DNA from: Verrucomicrobiaceae bacterium
GTDB lineage: Bacteria; Verrucomicrobiota; Verrucomicrobiia; Verrucomicrobiales; Verrucomicrobiaceae
Assembly (NCBI GenBank): GCA_016795465.1
Contig: JAEUHK010000129.1
Span: forward strand, 1-58,147
DNA length: 58,147 bases
Direction of reading: 5' to 3'
Shown here: one piece after another, positions 8,768-17,537 of the stretch
How the letters are laid out: each line of letters begins with the position of its first letter
Numbering within the stretch: the first letter of the stretch is position 1
The notes under the pieces: generated by a model
What the model saw: only the letters and a program-made list of their open reading frames with translations
Told to the model about the DNA's origin: nothing
The model's database searches: none
Program-made: the position numbers and the translations under genes

Positions 8768-9349
8768 ATGAGCCAGTCACTCAAAGTCCAATGGACCGAT
8801 GCCCTCTGCACCGGCAACAAGGCCATCGACAACCAGCACAAGTACCTCATCGACATCATCAACGATCTCGCCCATGTCATCGAGACGGGTCAGGCGGCGC
8901 AGTCGATGAAAAAGATCGTCAACCTGCTCCAGTACTATACCGAGTGGCACTTCTGCAAGGAGGAGGACTGCATGAACCGCCTGAAGTGCCCCGCGGCCGG
9001 CCGGAACAAGGAAGCGCATGCGCAATTCATCGCCACCTTCCTGGCCTTCCGGGCGGAACTCGAAGGCGGAGGTGACTCCAACGAGATCGCCACACGCATG
9101 TACAAGACGCTGGTCGCGTGGCTCGTGCAGCACATCCAGGGCATCGACGCGAATCTGGCGCATGTTTCAGGTGAGGGCGGGCTGCCTGCTGCGGCCACGC
9201 CGGTGCCTGAGGCCGCTCCGACGCCCTCCGTGCCTCCGCCACCACAACCTGCTCCGGCACCTGCGGCGGCTGAGGTGCCTCCACCGCCCGTCAAACAAGA
9301 CACGGAGCCCGTCGTGGAGAAAAAGAAGTGGTGGCAAATCGGACGCTGA
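8768..9349 (+). CDS. Hemerythrin-like protein with a proline-rich tail
   Basis: 193 residues. Residues 1-130 are a bacteriohemerythrin fold: VQWTDALCTGNKAIDNQHKY (His24), EWHFCKEED (His61, Glu65), KEAHAQF (His84) and WLVQHIQGID (His122, Asp127). In the family the third helix carries HxxxH; here the first of the two appears to be Asn80, so one of the seven diiron ligands may be lost or replaced. The C-terminal ~60 residues are Pro/Ala-rich and end in a basic WW segment, resembling a linker and docking tail. It probably binds O2 or NO, or senses redox state. The next gene starts 5 bp after its stop. Confidence 0.88.
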   Translation: MSQSLKVQWTDALCTGNKAIDNQHKYLIDIINDLAHVIETGQAAQSMKKIVNLLQYYTEWHFCKEEDCMNRLKCPAAGRNKEAHAQFIATFLAFRAELEGGGDSNEIATRMYKTLVAWLVQHIQGIDANLAHVSGEGGLPAAATPVPEAAPTPSVPPPPQPAPAPAAAEVPPPPVKQDTEPVVEKKKWWQIGR

Positions 9350-9354
9350 ACTCC

Positions 9355-9879
9355 ATGAAGCAGCGCAAAGTCATCTTCGCCGGACCCGTGGGAGCTGGCA
9401 AAACCACCGCGATCTGTGCCGTGAGCGAGGTGGAGCCCGTCGTCACGGATGCCTTGGCGAGTGACGAGGTGCGTGATCGCAAGGAGACCACCACCGTGGC
9501 GATGGACTATGGCCGTGTGTCGCTGAAAAACGGCGACCGCGTGCATCTGTATGGCACACCAGGCCAGGACCGGTTCGACTTCATGTGGGAGATCCTTATG
9601 AAAGGCGGCTGCGGCCTCATTTTGCTCGTCGATAACGCCCGAGAAGACCCGCTCGCCGATGTGAAGACCTACACGACGGCCTTTGCGGAGCTCATCAAGG
9701 ACCATCGCCTCGTCATCGGTGTGACCCGCACGGATTTGAAGGCGGAACCCGGCCTCGATGAGTATCGCGAGCTGCTCGACCTCTTCTCGCTGCGTGTGCC
9801 CGTCCTCTCCGTGGATGCCCGCAAGCCCCAGGACGTGATGCTTCTCATCGAAACACTCCTTTCGCCCCGGAAGAAGTAA
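9355..9879 (+). CDS. MglA/CvnD-like small GTPase
   Basis: 174 residues with P-loop GPVGAGKTT (residues 10-18), the segment KETTTVAMDYGRVSL, G3 motif GTPGQDRFDFMW, and a G4-position motif TRTD instead of NKxD. This arrangement (E.EP...D....R..TTVAMD.G...L...LYGTPGQ) is that of the conservon CvnD GTPases of actinobacteria and related MglA-like switches. It would cycle between GTP and GDP states under a roadblock protein. It is the last gene of the co-directional cluster and is followed by a convergent gene 8 bp away. The frame is open upstream to 9328, but the ATG at 9355 fits the family start. Confidence 0.88.
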   Translation: MKQRKVIFAGPVGAGKTTAICAVSEVEPVVTDALASDEVRDRKETTTVAMDYGRVSLKNGDRVHLYGTPGQDRFDFMWEILMKGGCGLILLVDNAREDPLADVKTYTTAFAELIKDHRLVIGVTRTDLKAEPGLDEYRELLDLFSLRVPVLSVDARKPQDVMLLIETLLSPRKK

Positions 9880-9886
9880 GCCTGCG

Positions 9887-11137
9887 TCAGCCCCGCACCT
9901 CGTTCACATACTCACGCACGGCCCGCAGTGTCTCGCTTGCAACATCGGCTCTCGCTTTGGCAAAAGGCGGACGGAACCACGGGTAGGAGCCGAGGAGGTC
10001 GGGCGTGACGAGAACCTGGCCGTCGGTGGCGTTTCCGGCACCGATGCCGATGGTCGTGGCCTTCACCGCGGTGGTGATTTGCGTGGCGACTTCCGGCACG
10101 ATGCTTTCGAGCACGATGGCGCAGGTTCCAGCCTCATCGAGAGCCTTGGCATCGGCGAGCAGCGCGGTGATTTGATCGGTCGTTTTGCCCTTCTTTTTGT
10201 AGCCGCCCTCTTCTTTGACGCTTTGCGGCAGCATGCCGATGTGACCGACAAACGGGATGCCTGCCTCGATGATGGCTTTGACCTCCGGCAGATGGGCCAC
10301 GCCGCCTTCGAGCTTCACCGCGGCAGCACCGCAGTCCATGAGACGGCGTGCATTAGCGAGGGCTTCTTCCGGCGTGCGGTAGCTGGCGAAGGGTAGATCG
10401 GCGATGACGGGGGCGCGTTTCGCCGCACGGCAAACAGCGGCGGTGTGCATGACCATCATGTCCATCGTGACGCCCGTCGTGTCTGGCAAACCATGAACGA
10501 CCATGCCGAGCGAATCGCCTACGAGGATCAAATCGATGCCTGCTTCATCGAGCAGGCGGGCGGTGGGATAGTCGTAAGCCGTGAGGACGGCGATTTTTTG
10601 ACCGAGTTGCTTTCGCTCGCGGAGGGCAGCGAGGCTTGGGAGAGGCGGGAGGAAGGTTTTCACGGCAGTGGGATCGTCGTCGAGATCAGCGAGCAACTCG
10701 GCGATGGTCTTGGATTGATTCGGAAGGCGCAGGCCGGGGTTCAAATCGGCCATCGGCTGGAGCACAAAGCGGCGCTGGTGCAGCCGCGGATGCGGGACGG
10801 TGAGCGTTTCATCATCAATGACAAGGTGGCCGGCATGCAAGATGTCGAGGTCGAGCGTGCGAGGGGAGTTCCGCTCGTGCACCGGCGGGCGGCCGAGGGT
10901 GGTCTCGATGGTCTTGAGCTTCGCGTGGAGATCGTGAGGCAAGATGTCCGCCTCCAGCTCGATGGCCGTGTTTAAAAAAGCCTGCGTGCCGGGAGCGCAA
11001 TCGACCGGGGCGGTTTCATAAATGGCAGCGGTGCGGATCACGGCACCGGGCACGCTCTCGCGGATCAGGTCGAGGCCGCGGCGGAGGTTTTCCGCACGGT
11101 CACCGAGGTTCGAACCGAGGGCGATGCCATAAATCAT
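9887..11137 (-). CDS. FolK-PanB fusion: HPPK plus ketopantoate hydroxymethyltransferase
   Basis: 416 residues carrying two complete enzymes in one frame. Residues 1-~150 are HPPK (folate pathway, pyrophosphorylation of 6-hydroxymethyl-dihydropterin): MIYGIALGSNLGDR, the central RTLDLDIL and the PHPRLHQRRFVLQP signature. Residues ~170-416 are PanB (5,10-methylene-THF + 2-oxoisovalerate to ketopantoate, pantothenate pathway): KIAVLTAYDYPTARLLDEAG, LVGDSLGMVVHG, the catalytic-region VKLEGG, GHIGMLPQSV and IGIGAGNATDGQVLV. No stop or start separates them. The link is metabolically sensible because PanB consumes a folate cofactor. It is not beside other fol or pan genes. Confidence 0.93.
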   Translation of the reverse strand: MIYGIALGSNLGDRAENLRRGLDLIRESVPGAVIRTAAIYETAPVDCAPGTQAFLNTAIELEADILPHDLHAKLKTIETTLGRPPVHERNSPRTLDLDILHAGHLVIDDETLTVPHPRLHQRRFVLQPMADLNPGLRLPNQSKTIAELLADLDDDPTAVKTFLPPLPSLAALRERKQLGQKIAVLTAYDYPTARLLDEAGIDLILVGDSLGMVVHGLPDTTGVTMDMMVMHTAAVCRAAKRAPVIADLPFASYRTPEEALANARRLMDCGAAAVKLEGGVAHLPEVKAIIEAGIPFVGHIGMLPQSVKEEGGYKKKGKTTDQITALLADAKALDEAGTCAIVLESIVPEVATQITTAVKATTIGIGAGNATDGQVLVTPDLLGSYPWFRPPFAKARADVASETLRAVREYVNEVRG

Positions 11138-11161
11138 GCGAGGGAAGGGGAGTGCAGGGCT

Positions 11162-11959
11162 TCACAGAAAGGGAAGCGCCCAGCCCAGCATATCTGAAGC
11201 CACTCCCCACCAGCAGTGTGCCACCTCGCCGAGCCCGAGAGCGGGCGAGGGCGACGCGGCCAGCAGCATGAACATGAGGACAGCCGTGTTGAAAAGGAAA
11301 ATGAGCATCATCGAGAAGAACTCACCGTTCTTCGTCAGATCGCCCTGCTCCAGGCGGATCGTCTTCGCCGTATAGGTGGCATGAAACCACCACGTCAGGC
11401 CGACGAGGTAGTAAAACACCAGCGCTGGCACGATGTGCAGCCGCCCGAGGCTGACTGGCTCGTGCATCTCGACAAAGAGGCCGAGCACGCCAAACGCCAC
11501 CAACACAATCGTGGTATAAAAGGGCAGCAGGTAAGGGGCGAGCGTGATCCAAGTGTTCGATTTGTTGGTCTCCACATAGCCGCCGGATGCGCTGGCCTTC
11601 CAATCAAAGATCTCCCCACCGAAAAGCCGGGCGGTGACGAGGTGGCTCATTTCATGGCCAAAGACATACGCCGTGACCGGCCGCACATTCAGATGCCACA
11701 TCAGGCCCCAACTTGCCCCGCCGATGGCGAACCAGATGAATTCGCGGCTTTGCCAAAATTCCATGTCCTTGCAGGCACGCCAGAGCATGACCAGCAGTGT
11801 CACTGCGGTCACGAGGGCCAGCGGGAAGAGCAGGCAGGCACCGATGACCTGCTTGGAGACATAGCGCCACCATTCCGCCTGGGCATCGGCACGATTATTG
11901 ATGCCGAGTGGCCGCGTGGTGGCCTCATGCTGGAAGCGACGGGTATTCTTTTTCGACAT
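11162..11959 (-). CDS. M50-like membrane metalloprotease homologue
   Basis: 265 residues, multi-pass: helices near VIGACLLFPLALVTAVTLLVML, FIWFAIGGASWGLMW, ITLAPYLLPFYTTIVLVAFGVL, IVPALVFYYLVGLTWWF and MMLIFLFNTAVLMFMLLA. A zinc motif HEMSH lies in FGHEMSHLVTARLFGG at a membrane boundary, as in site-2 or M50-like proteases. The usual second motif (LDG/NPDG) is not obvious, so activity is uncertain. The frame is open to 12028, but the extra N-terminal 23 residues would be encoded by the AT-rich promoter region; the ATG at 11959 (MSKKNTRR) is chosen. It is divergent from the hydrolase at 12038. Confidence 0.72.
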   Translation of the reverse strand: MSKKNTRRFQHEATTRPLGINNRADAQAEWWRYVSKQVIGACLLFPLALVTAVTLLVMLWRACKDMEFWQSREFIWFAIGGASWGLMWHLNVRPVTAYVFGHEMSHLVTARLFGGEIFDWKASASGGYVETNKSNTWITLAPYLLPFYTTIVLVAFGVLGLFVEMHEPVSLGRLHIVPALVFYYLVGLTWWFHATYTAKTIRLEQGDLTKNGEFFSMMLIFLFNTAVLMFMLLAASPSPALGLGEVAHCWWGVASDMLGWALPFL

Positions 11960-11969
11960 CTCCAGATAT

Positions 11970-11996
11970 TTAACAAATGTTAAACATGTTAACAAA
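11970..11996. promoter_or_regulatory. AT-rich dyad repeats in a divergent promoter
   Basis: Within the 78-bp divergent intergenic region lies TTAACAAATGTTAA (11970-11983; arms TTAACA/TGTTAA), running straight into the palindrome AACATGTT (11983-11990) and another TTAACAAA (11989-11996). The composition contrasts sharply with the GC-rich surroundings. It could be a regulator operator or promoter element for the membrane protease and/or the hydrolase; no regulator gene is adjacent. Confidence 0.35.
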
Positions 11997-12037
11997 TTCT
12001 TTGTGAATATGTGAACAAAGATGTTCATGACTGCCGA

Positions 12038-12784
12038 ATGTCCCGCTGGCCCCGCCGAACACTCCTAGCCCTGCTTCTACTGGCCGTTTTTGTGCATTAC
12101 GCCCGCCAGACTGAGGCCCCACCACTGCCGCCGGGCGTTAAAAAGGAGAACGTCACCCTCGAACTGGCCGGGCAGAGCGTTTCGGTGTCGCTCTACCATC
12201 CTGCGAAGGACGAAAACGCCTCGCTGGTGGTCGTGGCGCACGGTTTCACCCGCTCGAAACGCTACATGGCCGGCTGGGGCAGTCATCTGGCTGGAGAGGG
12301 CTTTTTGGTCGTTGTGCCTACCCAGCCCGCTTTCGCCGATCATGAGCTGAATGGCCGTGTTTTGGCCGCTTTGGTCGAAAAGTATCGCGAAAGGCGTCGC
12401 GTGGCCCTGATGGGTTTTTCGATGGGCGGGCTCACCACCTTGCTCGCCTCGAGCCACACCTCCGTGGATGCTTGGGTGGGCCTTGATCCGGTCGATATGA
12501 ATGGCCAGGGCCGAGTCGCTGCGGCCAAGTTGAAGGCACTCGCGGCCTTTTTGCTCGCCGAGCCCGAATCCTGGAACATGCACAACAACGCCAACAGCCT
12601 CGTTGCGGCCATTCCGGGCGAAAAGCAGGTCTTTCGCGTCCCGGGTGGCACGCATCTCGATGCCGAATGGCCCACCGACCTGCTCGGGCAACTCGCCTGC
12701 GGTTTTGTCGATGAAAAGTGCCAGCAGCAGTTCCGTGACAAAGCCACGGAGTTTCTCAAAGCCAGGTTGCTAAGGGGGCCATGA
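12038..12784 (+). CDS. Alpha/beta hydrolase with an N-terminal membrane anchor
   Basis: About 248 residues. A basic start (MSRWPRRT) and a hydrophobic run (LLALLLLAVFVHYA) suggest a signal anchor. The hydrolase core shows an oxyanion-loop HGFTRS, the nucleophile elbow GFSMGG (Ser), DPVD near the acid position and a late His in GGTHLDAEWP, completing a Ser-Asp-His triad. It resembles the dienelactone hydrolase/esterase (platelet-activating factor acetylhydrolase-like) side of the fold; the substrate is unknown. A GTG at 12011 in frame is an alternative start. Confidence 0.78.
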   Translation: MSRWPRRTLLALLLLAVFVHYARQTEAPPLPPGVKKENVTLELAGQSVSVSLYHPAKDENASLVVVAHGFTRSKRYMAGWGSHLAGEGFLVVVPTQPAFADHELNGRVLAALVEKYRERRRVALMGFSMGGLTTLLASSHTSVDAWVGLDPVDMNGQGRVAAAKLKALAAFLLAEPESWNMHNNANSLVAAIPGEKQVFRVPGGTHLDAEWPTDLLGQLACGFVDEKCQQQFRDKATEFLKARLLRGP

Positions 12785-12872
12785 ATGGGTAGCCGCCTTG
12801 ACAGCCGGGCTATTCGCATGCCCTAATCCGGCCCCTTTCTCCCGGCCCACTCGATATAGTACACCTGACCAC

Positions 12873-15473
12873 ATGCCCAAAACCCTGATTATTGCCGAGA
12901 AGCCCAGCGTCGCCGCCGATCTCGCCCGTGCGCTGGCCAAAGCCCCCGGCATGACGCCTTTCACGAAGGAAAAGGACTGGTATGAAAACGAGACGCACGT
13001 CATTTCCAGCGCCGTTGGCCACCTGCTGGAGCTGGGGATGCCGATGGTGAACGGCAAAAAGATCGGCTGGGGCTTCACCAGCCTACCCATTCTTCCGGAA
13101 GTCTTCGAGCTGAACCCCATCGAGCAGAGCGAGGACCGTTACAAGGTCCTGGCCCGCCTGATGAAGCGCAAGGACGTGGACGCCCTGATCAATGCCTGCG
13201 ACGCCGGCCGCGAGGGGGAGCTGATTTTCCGCTACATCGTCGATGCCACCGGCTGTAAGAAGCCGATCAAGCGCCTGTGGATGCAGTCCATGACCCAGGG
13301 CTCGATCCTGGAGGCCTTTAAAAAGCTGCGTAGTGACGAGGAGATGCAGCCGCTGGCTGATGCCGCGAAGTGCCGCAGCGAGAGCGACTGGCTGATCGGC
13401 ATCAACAGCACCCGCGCCCTCACCGCGCTGAATTCCCGCCACGGCGGCTTCCGCCTCACCCCGGTGGGCCGCGTGCAGACGCCGACGCTTTCCATCCTCG
13501 CGAAACGCGAGCGCGAGATCGCCGCCTTCGTGCCGCGCACCTACTGGGAGGCCATCGCCCTCTTTGAAGTGCCCGGCGGGCGCTACCAGGGCCGCTGGAT
13601 CGACGAATCGTTCAAGAAAGACGAGAACGACGAGCACAAGAAACAGGAGCGCATCTGGGACGAAAAGACTGCGCAGGCCATCGCCGACCGCTGCACCGGC
13701 AAACCGGGTAACATCGAGCAAACGACCAAACCCGCTCGTCAGGCCGCGCCCTTGCTCTACGACCTCACGAGCCTCCAGCGCGAAGCATCGAATCGATTTG
13801 GCTTCTCCGCCCGCCGCACGCTGCAAATCGCGCAGGCGCTGTATGAGAAGTTCAAGGTGCTCACCTATCCGCGAACGGATTCCCGCCACCTGCCGGAGGA
13901 TTACATCGGCACGGTGAAGGACACGCTCAAGACCTTCGCCAGTCACGACAGTCGCAAGCAGGACGCTCTGCCGCATGAGCTCGGCACGCACGCCGCCACG
14001 GTGCTCGACAACCAGTGGGTGCGGCCGAACAAGCGCATCTTCGACAACTCGAAGGTCAGCGATCACTTTGCCATCATCCCCACTGGCCAGATTCCGCCGA
14101 AGGAACTGCCGGAAGCCGAGCAAAAGCTCTTCGACATGGTCGCGCGCCGCTTTGTGGCCGTGTTTTTCCCGGCTGCGGAGTTTGAAGTGACCACCCGCAT
14201 CACCCGCGTGGGCAGCGATGCCTTCAAGAGCGATGGCAAGGTGCTCAAATCCCCCGGCTGGCTCGGCGTTTACGGCAAAAAAGCCGCCGAAGAGACCGCC
14301 GAGAGCGGCGAGGATGCCGCGAAGCTCCTAGTTGCCGCGAATGATGGCGATCTGGCCAAGACACTCGAAGTCGAGGTGAGCGAACTGCAAACCAAGCCGC
14401 CGCCCCGCTACACGGAAGCCACCCTGCTTTCCACCATGGAAGGCGCCGGCAAGCTCGTCGAAGACGAGGAACTCGCCGAGGCGATGAGCGAGCGCGGACT
14501 CGGCACGCCAGCGACACGCGCCGCCATCATCGAAGGTCTCATCATGGACCGTTACATCGAGCGTGTGCAGCGTGACATGCATGTGACGCAGAAAGGTCTC
14601 GCACTCACCGAGCAGATCGAGTCCATCGGCATTGACGTGCTTTCCTCGCCCGAAATGACCGGCCAGTGGGAATACAAGCTGCGCCAGATGGAGCACCGCG
14701 AGCTGGACCGCTCGCGCTTCATGAAGGAGATCCGCACGTTGACGAATCAAATCGTCGAAAAGACCAAGGCGGCCTCCAAAGCGGCCAAGGAAAAGGTTTA
14801 TCCCGAGTTTCAGGCCACCTGCGGCGTCTGCGGCAGCAAGGACGGCTACAAGCAAACGGAAGAGTTCTACGGCTGCAAAAACCCGAAGTGCAAGGTGCGA
14901 GTCTATAAGACCGTCGCCTCGCGTCCGCTCAGCGATGACGAAATCCGCACGTTGATCGAAAAACGCTTCGTGGGGCCGCTGGAAGGCTTCCGCAGCAAAA
15001 AGGGCAAGGAATTCAACGCCGCGCTCTCCATCAAAGACGACATGAAGGTCGCCTTCGTCTTCGAGGGCAACGATCCGGATGCCATCAACTGGGACGAGTG
15101 CCCCGTCATTACGAAATGCCCCGTCTGCGCCCTCAAGAAGCGCGAGAACCAGATTTATGACACGCCGGACAACTACGCCTGCAAGCTGGCGATCACCGAG
15201 TCCGGCAAATGCAATGCCCGCCTGCCAAAAACGCTCTGCAAAAAGGAGATCACACCGGAAAACGCCCGTGAGTTCTTCGAGAACGGCAAGACCTCGCTCA
15301 TCGTGAACATGATCAGCAAGCGCGGTCGCCCCTTCAGCGCCTTCCTCGTCTGCAAACCGGGTGACAAGCGCCTCATGAGCTGGGAGTTCCCCCCTCGCGA
15401 GCCCAAGCCCAAAGCCGCCAAGAAGCCCGCAGGCGTCCGTGGCCGTCAGTCGGCGAAGGCAGCCGAGGAATAA
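12873..15473 (+). CDS. topB: DNA topoisomerase III (type IA)
   Basis: 866 residues. Toprim domain: KTLIIAEKPSVAADLARAL, then the acidic triad in INACDAGREGELIFR. The active-site Tyr lies in LTYPRTDSRHLPEDY (~residue 333), and the type IA core blocks TPVGRVQTPTLSIL and GLGTPATRAAIIEGL are present. After the core are two Cys-containing C-terminal modules (CGVCGSKDGYKQ...CKNPKC and a CPVCALKK region), then a Lys/Ala-rich tail. It cuts and reseals single strands and decatenates DNA. The overall sequence fits TopB rather than the longer TopA. The ATG at 12873 is preferred over the open extension to 12798. No partner RecQ helicase gene is nearby. Confidence 0.93.
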   Translation: MPKTLIIAEKPSVAADLARALAKAPGMTPFTKEKDWYENETHVISSAVGHLLELGMPMVNGKKIGWGFTSLPILPEVFELNPIEQSEDRYKVLARLMKRKDVDALINACDAGREGELIFRYIVDATGCKKPIKRLWMQSMTQGSILEAFKKLRSDEEMQPLADAAKCRSESDWLIGINSTRALTALNSRHGGFRLTPVGRVQTPTLSILAKREREIAAFVPRTYWEAIALFEVPGGRYQGRWIDESFKKDENDEHKKQERIWDEKTAQAIADRCTGKPGNIEQTTKPARQAAPLLYDLTSLQREASNRFGFSARRTLQIAQALYEKFKVLTYPRTDSRHLPEDYIGTVKDTLKTFASHDSRKQDALPHELGTHAATVLDNQWVRPNKRIFDNSKVSDHFAIIPTGQIPPKELPEAEQKLFDMVARRFVAVFFPAAEFEVTTRITRVGSDAFKSDGKVLKSPGWLGVYGKKAAEETAESGEDAAKLLVAANDGDLAKTLEVEVSELQTKPPPRYTEATLLSTMEGAGKLVEDEELAEAMSERGLGTPATRAAIIEGLIMDRYIERVQRDMHVTQKGLALTEQIESIGIDVLSSPEMTGQWEYKLRQMEHRELDRSRFMKEIRTLTNQIVEKTKAASKAAKEKVYPEFQATCGVCGSKDGYKQTEEFYGCKNPKCKVRVYKTVASRPLSDDEIRTLIEKRFVGPLEGFRSKKGKEFNAALSIKDDMKVAFVFEGNDPDAINWDECPVITKCPVCALKKRENQIYDTPDNYACKLAITESGKCNARLPKTLCKKEITPENAREFFENGKTSLIVNMISKRGRPFSAFLVCKPGDKRLMSWEFPPREPKPKAAKKPAGVRGRQSAKAAEE

Positions 15474-15548
15474 GACACTCGCTTTGAATCACCGGGTGCA
15501 ACCTTCCCGCTCGACGGGAGTTCACTTTTGTGATCAAAACGGCTCTGC

Positions 15549-17528
15549 ATGCATTGGATCACCACCTTCCGCGCCAAGCTCATCCTCACCCTCTTTCCGG
15601 TGGTGGCCGTCGTGACGGTGGTGGCGCTGCTCATGGCAGAGCGGAAATTCAGCGCCACCTACCGGCGGCTGTTTGACGAGCAGTTCGAGGAACAGGTCGC
15701 CATGCTCACGGCGGCCAAGAAGAAGCGCTTCGAGGCTCTTTCCACCATCCTGCAAAACATGGCTGCCCAGCCAAAGGTGGTCGAGGCGATCCAAAAGAAG
15801 GACTTCAAGGACCTCTCGCAATTGCTGCGGCCTCAGTTGGAGACGCTGGCCGAGGAGCGGCTGCAGACAGAGTTTCCCGGATTGAGGCAAGGCGAGTCCA
15901 ATCGTGGTCCCGCGGGCAGGTTTCCTCCCTCTAATGATCGCTCGGGAGGTTTCAAAGGCCGCGATGGGCGCTTTCCTCCGGGGCAGAGGCCGTATGTGGA
16001 CTTCATCGATGCCAAAGGGAACTTCATGGGAGCGCCGCAGCAGCGCTCCGCGGCGGGGCTCGGGCTTGCACTGGAAGCCGGGGACAATGGCGATGTGAGG
16101 CGAAAAGGCGGCAAAATGCCCTGGCTGGGCAATCGGAAGTTTGAAGACGTGCTCACGGAGCAGGAGGTCGGTTACTTCCGTGTCGAGCTGGAGAATCGCA
16201 ACGACGGACGCCCTACCGAGCAGGTGCGTGAGGTTTTCATCACCCCGCTTCGGGATCCCAAGGATCAGAAGTTCGTGGGTGCCTTCGTCTTCGGCCTGCC
16301 GCTGACCTCGGTCTCAGAGCGTGTGCTTTACGAGCAGACCAAACGCAGCGACCACGGCGAGATCATGAGCGGCATCTGGGTGGAGGACCAGCTCGTCACC
16401 ACGACGATCCCGCAAGAACAGCGCGAAGAGCTGACGGCGCTCATGCAGGAGGCTTTCAAGCGTGGTGACAAGGTCCAGCGCGAGGTGACGGTGATGATCG
16501 ATGGCATGCGTCACCAGCTCCTTTATCGCGTGCTGAACCCTGGTTCGCCCTTTCCGCTGGCCGCTCAGGTGAATCTTTACTCTCTCGCGGCCCTCGATGC
16601 GGAGATCGGGGAGCTGCGCCGAAACGTCGGTGGCCTGGCTGTGGTGGCCCTCGGTGCTGGTTTGGTGGTGCTGCTGCTCGTTTCCCGCACGCTCTCCGGC
16701 CCTGTGAGCGAGCTGGCGGCTGCCACCAGGCAGATCGAGCAGGGGAATTTCGACGTGCGCGTGCCGGTGCGTCGTCGCGATGAGCTCGGAGTGCTCGCGG
16801 CCTCCTTCAATCAGATGGCGGCGGGGCTCGCCTTGCAGGAAAGGTATCGCAGCGTGCTCAATGCCGTGGCGGACCGCACCGTGGCTCAGCAGCTCATCGA
16901 GCAGTCGGGCCGTCTCGGGGGCGAGTTGCGGCATGTGAGCATGCTTTTCTGTGACATCCGCGGCTTCACCGCCATCACGGAGGGCATGCCGCCAGCGGAA
17001 GTCATTGAAATGCTCAACGAACACATGACGGCCCTCACGGATGTGGCCTATGAGCATGGCGGCATCGTGGATAAATTCGTGGGAGACCTCATCATGGTTC
17101 TCTTTGGTGCGCCACGCAGCACCGGGTCGGACGGGCTCCAGGCTGTGCAATGTGCCCAGGCCATGCTCGAGCGTCGCCGGGAGCTGAATCAAACCTCGAA
17201 GCACTCGCTTGAAATGGGTATCGGCATTGCCACCGGCAGCGTCGTGGCCGGTTGCATGGGCAGCGATCAACGTCTGAGCTACACCGTCATCGGTCATCGC
17301 GTGAACCTGGCCTCCCGCCTGTGCAGCATCGCCCTGCCGGGGGAAATTGTGATGGACGAGGAAACCTACGCGGAAGCCCGCTCGATCGTCCATGCCGAGC
17401 CGATGCCGCCGATGCAGCTCAAAGGCATCTCCGAGCCCGTCCAGCCCTGGCGGGTGATGCGGGTGGGGGAGGGGCAAAACCTCGTTCGAGGCCAAGTTGA
17501 AATTGGACAAGACGAAGGCTCGGCGTAA
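15549..17528 (+). CDS. Membrane HAMP-class III adenylate cyclase
   Basis: 659 residues. TM1 lies near residues 8-28 (AKLILTLFPVVAVVTVVALLM), a ~320-residue extracytoplasmic sensor region follows with a Pro/Arg/Gly-rich insert around residues 105-155, then TM2 (GGLAVVALGAGLVVLLLV), a HAMP linker (LSGPVSELAAATRQIEQGNF), and a C-terminal cyclase domain. Catalytic features: metal Asp in LFCDIRGFTAIT and in VGDLIMVLFG, base-recognition Lys in VDKFVGD and Thr in SYTVIG, and transition-state Asn/Arg in RVNLASRL. The Lys/Thr pair suggests ATP as substrate. It converts an external signal into cAMP. The stop lies ~10 bp before the RNase P RNA. Confidence 0.92.
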   Translation: MHWITTFRAKLILTLFPVVAVVTVVALLMAERKFSATYRRLFDEQFEEQVAMLTAAKKKRFEALSTILQNMAAQPKVVEAIQKKDFKDLSQLLRPQLETLAEERLQTEFPGLRQGESNRGPAGRFPPSNDRSGGFKGRDGRFPPGQRPYVDFIDAKGNFMGAPQQRSAAGLGLALEAGDNGDVRRKGGKMPWLGNRKFEDVLTEQEVGYFRVELENRNDGRPTEQVREVFITPLRDPKDQKFVGAFVFGLPLTSVSERVLYEQTKRSDHGEIMSGIWVEDQLVTTTIPQEQREELTALMQEAFKRGDKVQREVTVMIDGMRHQLLYRVLNPGSPFPLAAQVNLYSLAALDAEIGELRRNVGGLAVVALGAGLVVLLLVSRTLSGPVSELAAATRQIEQGNFDVRVPVRRRDELGVLAASFNQMAAGLALQERYRSVLNAVADRTVAQQLIEQSGRLGGELRHVSMLFCDIRGFTAITEGMPPAEVIEMLNEHMTALTDVAYEHGGIVDKFVGDLIMVLFGAPRSTGSDGLQAVQCAQAMLERRRELNQTSKHSLEMGIGIATGSVVAGCMGSDQRLSYTVIGHRVNLASRLCSIALPGEIVMDEETYAEARSIVHAEPMPPMQLKGISEPVQPWRVMRVGEGQNLVRGQVEIGQDEGSA

Positions 17529-17537
17529 GGCTGACCG

